From Halomonas almeriensis (GTDB lineage Bacteria > Pseudomonadota > Gammaproteobacteria > Pseudomonadales > Halomonadaceae), in NCBI RefSeq assembly GCF_030409235.1, contig NZ_JAUFPO010000005.1, forward strand, positions 62,001 through 126,000: 64,000 nucleotides of DNA, read 5' to 3'. Below are positions 1-7,007 of the stretch, in pieces. Numbering within the stretch: the first letter of the stretch is position 1; each line of letters opens with the position of its first letter. A program made the translations under genes and the position numbers. The notes below the pieces were generated by a model. That model ran no database searches and had not been told where the DNA came from. It was given only the letters and a program-made list of their open reading frames with translations.

Positions 1-2
1 GC

Positions 3-173
3 CGAATCAGTCTGCTAGACGACTGGCAGGGCTCGGGCGCCGAAAGCGACTTTCTGCGCCGACTCAATGACGAAGCCTGTCGGTTTTTTGGCACGACCCT
101 GGGCCCGGACTATAACGCAGCACACGCCGACCATTTTCACCTGGCCATGCGCGGCGGCGGAACCTGTCGCTGA
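3..173 (+). CDS. Extensin-like C-terminal domain protein (5' end missing)
   Basis: The reading frame is open from the left edge and ends at TGA 171-173, giving the last 56 residues of a protein. They contain FFGTTLGPDYNAAHADHFHL and finish with GTCR. This Cys/Gly-Pro-Asp-Tyr-Asn/His-x-x-His-Phe-His pattern is typical of the extensin-like C-terminal domain family, usually exported proteins with a D,D-peptidase-like histidine motif. The two Cys residues (in EACRFFG and GTCR) could form a disulfide. The start and most of the protein lie outside the window, so signal peptide and full domain content cannot be judged. Substrate and physiological role of this family are poorly defined. It converges with the TSUP gene, which ends 24 bp further on. 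Confidence 0.7.
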   Translation, partial: RISLLDDWQGSGAESDFLRRLNDEACRFFGTTLGPDYNAAHADHFHLAMRGGGTCR

Positions 174-197
174 ATCAGGCAAGCCTGGCACGCAGGA

Positions 198-944
198 TCA
201 CAATGCCTTAACGATCAACTGCACACCGACGATGGCCATGGCCAGGATCACCAGCCGATAGAAGAGCCGCTCGTTGACGCGACTCTGCAGCCAGAGCCCG
301 CTGCGCACGCCGAGCCAGGCCACCGGCACCAGCGCCAGCGCCAGCGAGGCCCAGATGCTGGTCAGGTTGATCTCGCCGAGCCACAGATAGGGCGGCAGCT
401 TCATCAGATTGACTGCCGCGAAAGCCAGTGTGCAGGTGGCGATGAAGGCCTGCTTGGAGAGCCGTCGCGGCAACAGATAGAGGTTCATCGGCGGCGCGCC
501 GGCATGTGCCAGAAAGCTGGTCACCCCCACTCCGATGCTCGCCGGCCAGGCCCAGAGGGCGTGAATCGGGCGTGACGCGGCCGGCTTGATGATCATGTAG
601 GCCACGAACAGCAACGACACCACGCCCAGCAGCAGCCACACATGGCTCTCGTCGAGCGTGCCGATCAGCAGGGTACCGGCGATCACCCCCAGCGCCATGC
701 CCGGCAGCAGGCGACGTATCTCGGTGGCCACGTGATGTCCCCACCAGGCCTTGACCGCGAACACGTCCATGACCAGCAACAACGGCAACAACAGGCCCGC
801 CGCCTCGATCGGCCCGATTGCCAGCGCCATCAGGGGAACCGAGAGGGTACCGAAGCCACCGGCAAAGCCACCCTTGGAGATACCGGTCAGGTAGGTGGAG
901 GCGATGATCAGGGTCCAGGCCAGCCAGCCGTAATCGGGGAGCAT
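198..944 (-). CDS. TSUP-family (TauE/SafE-like) membrane permease
   Basis: A 248-residue hydrophobic protein with about eight predicted membrane segments. The first contains the family-typical TGISKGGFAGGFG motif (about residues 20-32) and the sequence ends in a hydrophobic helix. The length and the paired Gly-rich N-terminal motif fit the TSUP family, which exports or imports sulfite, sulfoacetate or other organosulfur anions; the substrate cannot be told from sequence. I chose ATG at 944 because AAGGAA lies 6 bp upstream. The longer in-frame start at 1004 would place the perfect terminator hairpin at 968-995 inside the coding region. The gene follows gap on the same strand but starts only about 20 bp after that terminator, so its expression may depend on read-through. 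Confidence 0.8.
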   Translation of the reverse strand: MLPDYGWLAWTLIIASTYLTGISKGGFAGGFGTLSVPLMALAIGPIEAAGLLLPLLLVMDVFAVKAWWGHHVATEIRRLLPGMALGVIAGTLLIGTLDESHVWLLLGVVSLLFVAYMIIKPAASRPIHALWAWPASIGVGVTSFLAHAGAPPMNLYLLPRRLSKQAFIATCTLAFAAVNLMKLPPYLWLGEINLTSIWASLALALVPVAWLGVRSGLWLQSRVNERLFYRLVILAMAIVGVQLIVKAL

Positions 945-963
945 GTCGAATTCCTTGCAGACG

Positions 964-995
964 AAAACGCCGGGGCGGCAAGCACCGCCCCGGCG
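964..995 (-). terminator. Rho-independent terminator of gap
   Basis: A perfect 11-bp inverted repeat (CGCCGGGGCGG at 968-978, CCGCCCCGGCG at 985-995) with a 6-nt loop. Read on the minus strand it is followed by TTTT (964-967). It sits 27 bp past the gap stop codon and about 20 bp before the TSUP start codon. Confidence 0.85.
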
Positions 996-1022
996 TCGAA
1001 TCATGCGGCTCTGGCCCGGCTG

Positions 1023-2033
1023 TCAGCCGTCGTTGCTCACGGCATGCATGGCCAGTGCGGTATCGATCATGCGATTGGAGAAGCCCCACTCGTTGTCGTA
1101 CCAGGCCATCACCTTGACCAGCTTGCCGCTGACGCGAGTGTGATTGGCGTCAAAGGTAGAGGAATTGGCATCGTGGTTGAAGTCGATGGAGACCAGCGGC
1201 TGCGCATTGACATTGAGCACCGGCGACTCGGCCGCGGCCTCCTCGACGGCTGCATTGATCTCCTCGATGCTGGTCTCGCGCGAGGCCGTGAAGGTCAGGT
1301 CGACCAGCGAGACATTGATCACCGGCACGCGAACCGCCAGGCCATCGAGGCGGCCGTCGAGCTCGGGCAGCACCAGGCCGATCGCCGCCGCCGCACCGGT
1401 CTGGGCCGGGATCATGGAGTGCGTGGCACTGCGCGCCCGGAAGGGGTCCTTGTGATACACATCGGACAGGTTCTGATCATTGGTGTAGGCATGGACCGTG
1501 GTCATCAGGCCGGTCTCGATGCCCACCTTGTCGTTCAGCGCCTCGGCCAGCGGCGCCAGGCAGTTGGTAGTGCAGGAGCCGTTGGAGACCACGCGATCCT
1601 CGGCGGTCAGCTCGCCCTCGTTCACGCCATAGACGATGGTGGCATCGGCATTCGGCGTGGGCGCCGAGACCAGCACCCGACCGGCACCGGCAGTGATGTG
1701 CTGTGCCGCCGCGTCACGCTTGGTGAACAGACCGGTGCACTCCATGACCAGATCGACATCCAGCTCTTTCCAGGGCAACCGGGACGGATCGTGCTCGGAC
1801 AGCATGAGAATACGCTGGCCATCGACGGTCAGACTCTCGTCATCATGGGTCACCTCGAAGCCGAAATGCCCATGCACGGTGTCATGACGCAGCAGGTGAG
1901 CATTCAGCGAGGGGTCGCCCAGATCATTGATGGCCACAACGCTGACCCGGTCGCGATACCCGCCCTCATAGAGTGCGCGCAACACATTGCGACCGATACG
2001 ACCAAAGCCATTGATGGCGATCTTGAGTGTCAT
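1023..2033 (-). CDS. gap: Glyceraldehyde-3-phosphate dehydrogenase, type I
   Basis: Catalyses NAD-dependent oxidative phosphorylation of glyceraldehyde 3-phosphate in the cytosol. The 336-residue protein starts with the NAD-binding motif [11 protein letters not shown] (6-16). Asp37 in AINDLGD favours NAD over NADP. The catalytic Cys is C154 in NGSCTTNC and the catalytic His is H181 in TVHAYTND. The C-terminal [12 protein letters not shown] motif is present. It resembles the Pseudomonas Gap1 type more than Epd. One oddity: the residue before the Ser-Cys pair is Gly, where the family nearly always has Ala, Ser or Val. ATG 2033 is preceded by GAGAGGA. It is divergent from pyk across a 389-bp spacer and followed by a strong terminator, so probably monocistronic. 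Confidence 0.95.
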   Translation of the reverse strand: MTLKIAINGFGRIGRNVLRALYEGGYRDRVSVVAINDLGDPSLNAHLLRHDTVHGHFGFEVTHDDESLTVDGQRILMLSEHDPSRLPWKELDVDLVMECTGLFTKRDAAAQHITAGAGRVLVSAPTPNADATIVYGVNEGELTAEDRVVSNGSCTTNCLAPLAEALNDKVGIETGLMTTVHAYTNDQNLSDVYHKDPFRARSATHSMIPAQTGAAAAIGLVLPELDGRLDGLAVRVPVINVSLVDLTFTASRETSIEEINAAVEEAAAESPVLNVNAQPLVSIDFNHDANSSTFDANHTRVSGKLVKVMAWYDNEWGFSNRMIDTALAMHAVSNDG

Positions 2034-2422
2034 GGTGTCATCCTCTCGATTGGTACCGTCCTGCGGAAGTGACTGCATCGCCGGCCAGGCCCGGGAGGCG
2101 CTCGGCAAGCCAGGCGTCGCGGCCAGGAGCGCGAGCCCTGAGGTTTGGCGCGACGAATTCAATGTTCACAATGTGAATCAGGCGGGCGCGCGACACAAGC
2201 AATTTTTAGTAACTTTACAACAAAACTCCTGCACACAATGCCCTCGTACCAGCCCTAACCTCTTATTTATTATCAAATTAATCCCGGTTCGGCCCAGACT
2301 CAAGGCCAGCACTAGACCTTAGTCGAAATCCTGATACTTAGTAAAAAAACCACGCATGCGCTAAGGTGTGGACATTCAGTTCACCACGGCCGGGCCTGAC
2401 CGGCGCCCACAGGAGACATGGC
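2034..2422. promoter_or_regulatory. gap/pyk divergent promoter region
   Basis: A 389-bp gene-free spacer. The gap-proximal third is GC-rich and holds a spurious in-frame extension of gap. From about 2160 to 2350 it turns AT-rich, as expected for two divergent promoters. It contains the 13-bp palindrome described separately (2165-2177). Three copies of a CTTAG-type box lie near pyk: ACCTTAGT at 2316, ACTTAGT at 2337, and the inverted copy GCTAAGGT at 2360. I could not assign a convincing -35/-10 pair on either strand. Confidence 0.5.
2165..2177. promoter_or_regulatory. Palindromic operator-like site upstream of gap
   Basis: TTCACA-A-TGTGAA is a perfect 13-bp inverted repeat with a single-base centre, 132 bp upstream of the gap start. 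It looks like a dimeric repressor site. It matches neither the HexR pattern (TTGT-N7/8-ACAA) nor a normally spaced CRP site. The regulator is unknown. Confidence 0.4.
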
Positions 2423-3889
2423 ATGTCCTATTCCGATCTACCCGCTCGCCGCACCAAGATTGTCGCCACCCTCGGCCCGGCCAGTGACCGGCCCGACGTG
2501 CTCGAGCAGATGATCGCCGCCGGCGTCGATGTGGTGCGCCTCAACTTCTCCCACGGCGCGCCCGAGGACCATCGCCGCCGCCTCACCCAGGTGCGCGAGA
2601 TCGCCGACCGGCTGGGCCGCAGCGTCGCCGTGCTGGGCGACCTCCAGGGCCCCAAGATTCGCATCGCGCGCTTTGCCGACGGCCCGGTGGAACTCGAGGA
2701 CGGCCAGACCTTCGTGATCGACGTGGCGCGCGACGGCGAAGCCGGCGACGCCACCCGCGTAGGCTGTGACTACAAGGCGCTGGCCGACGACGTGGCGGCC
2801 GGCGACCGCCTGCTGCTCGACGACGGCCGGCTGGTGCTGGACGTGGTCCGCGTGGACGGCACGCAGATCCACACCACCGTGGAACAGGGCGGCAAGCTCT
2901 CCAACAACAAGGGCATCAACAAGCAGGGCGGCGGCCTCTCCGCTCCGGCGCTGACCGACAAGGACAAGACCGACCTGAAGACCGCCATGGAGATCGGCGT
3001 CGACTATCTGGCCGTGTCCTTTCCGCGCAGTGCCGCCGACATGCACGAGGCCCGCGTACTGCTCGGCGAGGCCGGCGCCGAGATCGGCCTGGTGGCCAAG
3101 CTGGAGCGCGCCGAGGCGGTGGCCGATGACGCCACCCTGGATGGCATCATCGAGGCCAGCCAGGCGGTGATGGTGGCTCGTGGCGACCTGGGCGTGGAAA
3201 TCGGCGACGAACAGCTGATCGGCACCCAGAAGCGCATTATCAAGCACGCGCGCACCCTGAACCGGGCAGTGATCACCGCCACCCAGATGATGGAGTCGAT
3301 GATCGAGTCGCCGCTGCCCACCCGAGCCGAGGTGTTCGATGTGGCCAATGCGGTGCTGGATGCCACCGACGCGGTCATGCTCTCCGCCGAGACCGCCGCC
3401 GGCGACTACCCGGTGGAAACCATCGAGGCCATGGCGCGCGTCTGCCGTGGCGCCGAACGCGAGCGCATCGCCCAGGAGTCCGGCCACCGCATCCATGAAG
3501 GCTTCTCGCGCATCGACGAGACGATCGCCCTGTCGGCCATGTACGCCGCCAACCACCTCGCCGGCGCCGCCGCCATTGTCTGCATGACCGCCACCGGTTA
3601 TACCCCCTTGATTGCCTCGCGAATTCGTTCGAAGCTGCCCATCATCGGGCTGGCACATGAACCCATCGCGCAACGGCGCATGGCGCTCTACCGGGGCGTG
3701 GTATCCTGGCCGTTCGATACCAGCGCCATGTCGGCCGACGAAATCAACGATCAGGCCCTCAAGCGCCTGGTGGCCCAGGGCATCGCCCGCCCGGGCGATC
3801 ACGTCATTCTGACCCGGGGCGACCACATGAACGCTCACGGTGGCACCGACACCCTGAAGATACTGGCCGTGGAGTCCCGCCATGCCTGA
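2423..3889 (+). CDS. pyk: Pyruvate kinase
   Basis: Transfers phosphate from phosphoenolpyruvate to ADP, the last glycolytic step. The protein has 488 residues, the usual bacterial size. The N-terminal barrel begins RRTKIVATLGPAS (9-21). The B-domain lies at about residues 75-165. The active-site segment has Lys226 in LVAKLERAEAV and the metal/substrate loop ARGDLGVEIG (252-261). The C-terminal third is the allosteric domain. I chose ATG 2423 because AGGAGA lies 6 bp upstream; the in-frame extension to 2366 has no family similarity. The gene overlaps mgsA by 8 bp and heads a pyk-mgsA-pgi run. Whether it is the AMP/sugar-phosphate-activated (PykA) or fructose-1,6-bisphosphate-activated (PykF) type is not decided here; length and neighbourhood suggest PykA. 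Confidence 0.95.
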   Translation: MSYSDLPARRTKIVATLGPASDRPDVLEQMIAAGVDVVRLNFSHGAPEDHRRRLTQVREIADRLGRSVAVLGDLQGPKIRIARFADGPVELEDGQTFVIDVARDGEAGDATRVGCDYKALADDVAAGDRLLLDDGRLVLDVVRVDGTQIHTTVEQGGKLSNNKGINKQGGGLSAPALTDKDKTDLKTAMEIGVDYLAVSFPRSAADMHEARVLLGEAGAEIGLVAKLERAEAVADDATLDGIIEASQAVMVARGDLGVEIGDEQLIGTQKRIIKHARTLNRAVITATQMMESMIESPLPTRAEVFDVANAVLDATDAVMLSAETAAGDYPVETIEAMARVCRGAERERIAQESGHRIHEGFSRIDETIALSAMYAANHLAGAAAIVCMTATGYTPLIASRIRSKLPIIGLAHEPIAQRRMALYRGVVSWPFDTSAMSADEINDQALKRLVAQGIARPGDHVILTRGDHMNAHGGTDTLKILAVESRHA

Positions 3890-4358
3890 TGACCGTCCAC
3901 AACGCAATGTGCGCCGCATCTTGCCGGCGCGCAAGCGTATCGCCCTGATTGCCCACGACGGCAAGAAGGAGGAGCTGCTGGAGTGGGCCGAGCGCTGGCG
4001 CGACAGCCTGGCCGGTCACGAACTGGTCGGCACCGGCACCACGGCCTCACGGGTCTCGCGCCAGCTGGGGCTGATGGTAGAACCGCTGATGAGCGGCCCC
4101 CTGGGCGGCGACCAGCAGATCGGAGCACGCATTGCCGAACAGGCACTCGACCTGCTGATCTTTTTCTGGGATCCCTTCTCGCCCCAGCCGCATGATCCTG
4201 ACGTCAAGGCCCTGCTGCGCCTGGCCGCCCTGTGGAATATCCCGGTGGCCTGCAATGCCGCCAGTGCCGATTTCCTGATCAGCTCGCCGCGGCTGACCGA
4301 GGACTACGAGATGAATGTGCCCGACGCTGGCAGCTGGGTCTCCAACCGCACAGACTGA
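3882..4358 (+). CDS. mgsA: Methylglyoxal synthase
   Basis: Converts dihydroxyacetone phosphate to methylglyoxal and phosphate, opening the bypass of lower glycolysis. The 158-residue protein matches E. coli MgsA along its length: LPARKRIALIAHD (14-26), the phosphate-binding GTGTT (50-54), the active-site SGPLGGDQQ with catalytic Asp77, and FFWDPFSPQPHDPDVKALLRLA. It has a short extra N-terminus. The first 8 bp overlap the end of pyk, so translation is probably coupled, and pgi follows after 32 bp. Linking the bypass directly to pyruvate kinase suggests it relieves phosphate starvation when triose phosphates accumulate; that is inference. Confidence 0.95.
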   Translation: MPDDRPQRNVRRILPARKRIALIAHDGKKEELLEWAERWRDSLAGHELVGTGTTASRVSRQLGLMVEPLMSGPLGGDQQIGARIAEQALDLLIFFWDPFSPQPHDPDVKALLRLAALWNIPVACNAASADFLISSPRLTEDYEMNVPDAGSWVSNRTD

Positions 4359-4390
4359 CCGCCAAGCCCACGTATACCGAGGAAATCGCC

Positions 4391-5998
4391 ATGTTTCAGC
4401 TCACCCGCAGCGTCACCTGGCAAGCGCTGAAGCAACTCCAGGCTGACACCGCCGACGACCGCATCACCGATTACTTCAACGCCGACCCACAGCGCTTTGA
4501 GCGCATGAGTCTGCGGGTCGGTGGGCTGTTTCTGGATTACTCGAAGCACCATATCTCCGATGCGGTACTCGACAAACTGCTCGAACTCGCCAACCACTCC
4601 GCGCTAGTGCAGCGACGTGCCCAGATGTTCTCCGGCGACATCATCAATGTCACTGAAGATCGTCCGGTGCTGCACACGGCGCTGCGCAACCTGGGTGATG
4701 CCCCACTGATGGTCGACGGCAAGGACGTCATGCCGGAGATCCACAACACCCGGGAACAGATCAAGCGCTTCTCTGAAGAGGTGCGCAGCGGCGAGTGGAA
4801 GGGCTACAGCGGTGAGCGCATTCGCGACGTGGTCAATATCGGCATCGGCGGTTCCGACCTGGGCCCCAACATGGCGTGTCGCGCCCTGCTCAAGCAGCGT
4901 CATGCGGAGCTCAACTTCCACTTCGTGTCGAATGTCGACGGCACCCACATCCAGAAGGTGCTGGCACGCCTGGATCCGGCTACCACCCTGTTCATCGTCT
5001 CCACCAAGACGTTCTCGACCCAGGAAACCCTGCTCAACGCCAAGACGGCACGCCGCTGGTTCCTGGAAAACGCCGGCGAGGATGCCGACGTGGGGGCCCA
5101 CTTCGTCGCCGCCTCCACCAACCGCAAGGCGGCCATGGAATTCGGCATCCGTGAAGAGAACGTCTTCGAGTTCTGGGCCTGGGTCGGTGGCCGCTACTCC
5201 ATGTGGTCGTCGATCGGCCTGCCGATTGCCCTGTCGATCGGCTTCGAAGGGTTCATGGAGATGCTCGAGGGCGCCCATGAAATGGACCAGCACTTTCTCA
5301 ACGCCCCCAACGAGGCCAACATGCCGGTGTTGATGGCGCTGATCGGCATTTGGTACATCAACTTCCAGGGCGCCGAGACCCAGGCCATCGTGCCCTATGA
5401 CCAGGCACTGCATCAGCTACCGGCCTTTCTGCAGCAGCTCGACATGGAGTCCAATGGCAAGTCGGTGGACATCTTCGGCCACCCGGTGGACTACAAGACC
5501 GGGCCTATCATCTGGGGGCAGACCGGCTCCAATGGCCAGCACGCCTTCTTCCAGCTGCTCCATCAGGGCACCCGCTATGTGCCCATCGACTTCATTGCCT
5601 CACTGGCGCCGGAACCCGGCGTGGAAGACCACCACTTCGCGTTGCTGACCAACATGCTGGCCCAGGCCAATGCCTTCATGGAGGGCAGCCAGACCAGTCG
5701 CGATCTGGACCCCTACAGCTGCCCCGGCAACCGCCCGTCCAGCACCCTGCTGCTGGACGAGCTGACGCCGCGCAACCTGGGCGCGCTGATCGCCCTCTAC
5801 GAACACAAGGTCTTCGTCCAGGGAGTGATATGGAACATCAACTCCTTCGATCAATGGGGCGTGCAACTGGGCAAGCGCATCGCCGGCGAGATCAGCGAGC
5901 GCATCGACGAACAGAGCCAGGACTTCGATGGCTCGACCCAGGGGCTGCTGAAACTGGTGCGCGAGCACTTCCCTCACCACCGCGGCACCGCGGAATGA
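4391..5998 (+). CDS. pgi: Glucose-6-phosphate isomerase
   Basis: Interconverts glucose 6-phosphate and fructose 6-phosphate. The 535-residue protein carries the sugar-phosphate-binding GIGGSDLGP (about 148-156), the isomerase signature VGGRYSMWSSIGLP (about 265-278) and the C-terminal signature NINSFDQWGVQLGK (about 496-509). It is slightly shorter than E. coli Pgi (549). ATG 4391 has GAGGAA 6 bp upstream; the longer open frame back to 4232 overlaps mgsA in another frame and is spurious. It is probably co-transcribed with pyk and mgsA. An 8-bp inverted repeat (GGGCCGGC 6006-6013 with GCCGGCCC 6029-6036) follows the stop and runs into the convergent crcB gene. Confidence 0.95.
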   Translation: MFQLTRSVTWQALKQLQADTADDRITDYFNADPQRFERMSLRVGGLFLDYSKHHISDAVLDKLLELANHSALVQRRAQMFSGDIINVTEDRPVLHTALRNLGDAPLMVDGKDVMPEIHNTREQIKRFSEEVRSGEWKGYSGERIRDVVNIGIGGSDLGPNMACRALLKQRHAELNFHFVSNVDGTHIQKVLARLDPATTLFIVSTKTFSTQETLLNAKTARRWFLENAGEDADVGAHFVAASTNRKAAMEFGIREENVFEFWAWVGGRYSMWSSIGLPIALSIGFEGFMEMLEGAHEMDQHFLNAPNEANMPVLMALIGIWYINFQGAETQAIVPYDQALHQLPAFLQQLDMESNGKSVDIFGHPVDYKTGPIIWGQTGSNGQHAFFQLLHQGTRYVPIDFIASLAPEPGVEDHHFALLTNMLAQANAFMEGSQTSRDLDPYSCPGNRPSSTLLLDELTPRNLGALIALYEHKVFVQGVIWNINSFDQWGVQLGKRIAGEISERIDEQSQDFDGSTQGLLKLVREHFPHHRGTAE

Positions 5999-6016
5999 CC
6001 TTATGGGGCCGGCCTC

Positions 6017-6403
6017 TCAGCGTGGGAAGCCGGCCCGCTGGCCCAGCCAGGCGGCGGCCAGCCACAAGGGCATGCTGCCGGCGCCATACAGCAACGCCAG
6101 CCCCGGCCGGCCGAGATGCAGCAGGTAAAAAATCTCCAGACCGAATAACGAGAAGGTGGTAAAGCCGCCACACAGGCCCGCCATCAGCAGAGGTTGCCAG
6201 CGCGCAATCCGACCCGCGGGGGCGTGACTGGCGCGCGCCGCCACGGCGGCAATCAGCCAGGAACCCAAGAGGTTGACGATCAGCGTGGCCCAGATGAAGG
6301 CACTACCCCAGGCCAGCCAGGCGCCCTGTGCCACCAGCAGCCGGAGCCCGGCCCCCAGCCCGCTCCCGAGCCCCACCGACAGATAGCGACCCCAACCACT
6401 CAT
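6017..6403 (-). CDS. crcB: Fluoride channel subunit CrcB/Fluc (second of tandem pair)
   Basis: A 128-residue, four-helix membrane protein of the CrcB/Fluc family, which lets fluoride leave the cell as a dual-topology dimer. Visible family features are GLGAGLRL (residues 15-22), TLIVNLLGSW with the pore Asn44, and the Phe-box segment GGFTTFSLF with both Phe84 and Phe87. ATG 6403 overlaps the upstream crcB by 4 bp (ATGA), so the two are translationally coupled. The proteins align residue for residue in the Phe box but differ there, suggesting that they form a heterodimer. It converges with pgi. Confidence 0.9.
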   Translation of the reverse strand: MSGWGRYLSVGLGSGLGAGLRLLVAQGAWLAWGSAFIWATLIVNLLGSWLIAAVAARASHAPAGRIARWQPLLMAGLCGGFTTFSLFGLEIFYLLHLGRPGLALLYGAGSMPLWLAAAWLGQRAGFPR

Positions 6404-6789
6404 GGGCCACCGCCCATCAGCCACCACCCCAGGCCGGCCGCGGCAATGCCCGGCAGCAGAGTGCCCAGCAAATTGGCGCTGGCCGCCATGACACGCTGCT
6501 GCTGCCACAGTCCCAGCGTCTGCAGGCTGAACGACGAAACGGTGGTGAATCCGCCCAGCAGACCGGCGCCCAGCAGCAGCCACAGCGAGGGTGCCGCGGC
6601 AGGCCAGCCAGCCTTAGCCGCCAGCGCCCCGATCCCCAGCGCCCCGCTCAGATTGACGATCAGCGTTCCCCAGGGAAACCGCGCGCCCCAGCGGCCCGTC
6701 GCCCACTCGGTCACGGCCAGACGCGCCATGCCACCCAGGGCACCGCCCAGCACCACCAGCAACCAATCCGTCGGAGCATGAAACATCAT
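6400..6789 (-). CDS. crcB: Fluoride channel subunit CrcB/Fluc (first of tandem pair)
   Basis: A 129-residue CrcB/Fluc paralogue with four hydrophobic segments. It keeps GGALGGMARL in helix 1, GTLIVNLSG with Asn46, and GGFTTVSSF. In this last motif the first pore phenylalanine is replaced by Val84 while Phe87 is retained. The downstream paralogue keeps both, so the pair is asymmetric. ATG 6789 is preceded by GGGAGG; a second in-frame ATG at 6786 is equally possible. The open frame continues upstream to 6978 but without family similarity. I saw no fluoride riboswitch in the 218-bp spacer shared with the divergent mechanosensitive channel gene. Confidence 0.9.
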   Translation of the reverse strand: MMFHAPTDWLLVVLGGALGGMARLAVTEWATGRWGARFPWGTLIVNLSGALGIGALAAKAGWPAAAPSLWLLLGAGLLGGFTTVSSFSLQTLGLWQQQRVMAASANLLGTLLPGIAAAGLGWWLMGGGP

Positions 6790-7007
6790 CGCCTCCCCTT
6801 GCGTAACTGGCATGCTAGCGGCAAGCGTGCAGCGATAAAAGCACCGCGGCCGACGAACGCCGGCATGACGGCAATGTCTCGTAAAGCTGGTACCGTCCGG
6901 CCAGGCTCGCCTGCCGGCCGGGCGTGCCGTTGGGCAATCGGCCTGTGTTAAAATGTGGCGTATTCCCTGCCCTGCCATTCATTGTTCGCGACACCGGAGG
7001 CTCTTGC

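Noticed and set aside
2163..2422. HexR binding site between gap and pyk
   Set aside because: No TTGT word occurs on the plus strand in this interval, so the symmetric TTGT-N7/8-ACAA pattern is absent. The AT-rich GTAACTTTACAA segment is only a partial look-alike.
6790..7007. Fluoride riboswitch ahead of crcB
   Set aside because: I looked for the crcB-motif core (GG-GATGG and its pseudoknot partner) on the minus strand and did not find it. A covariance search with the Rfam crcB model would settle this.
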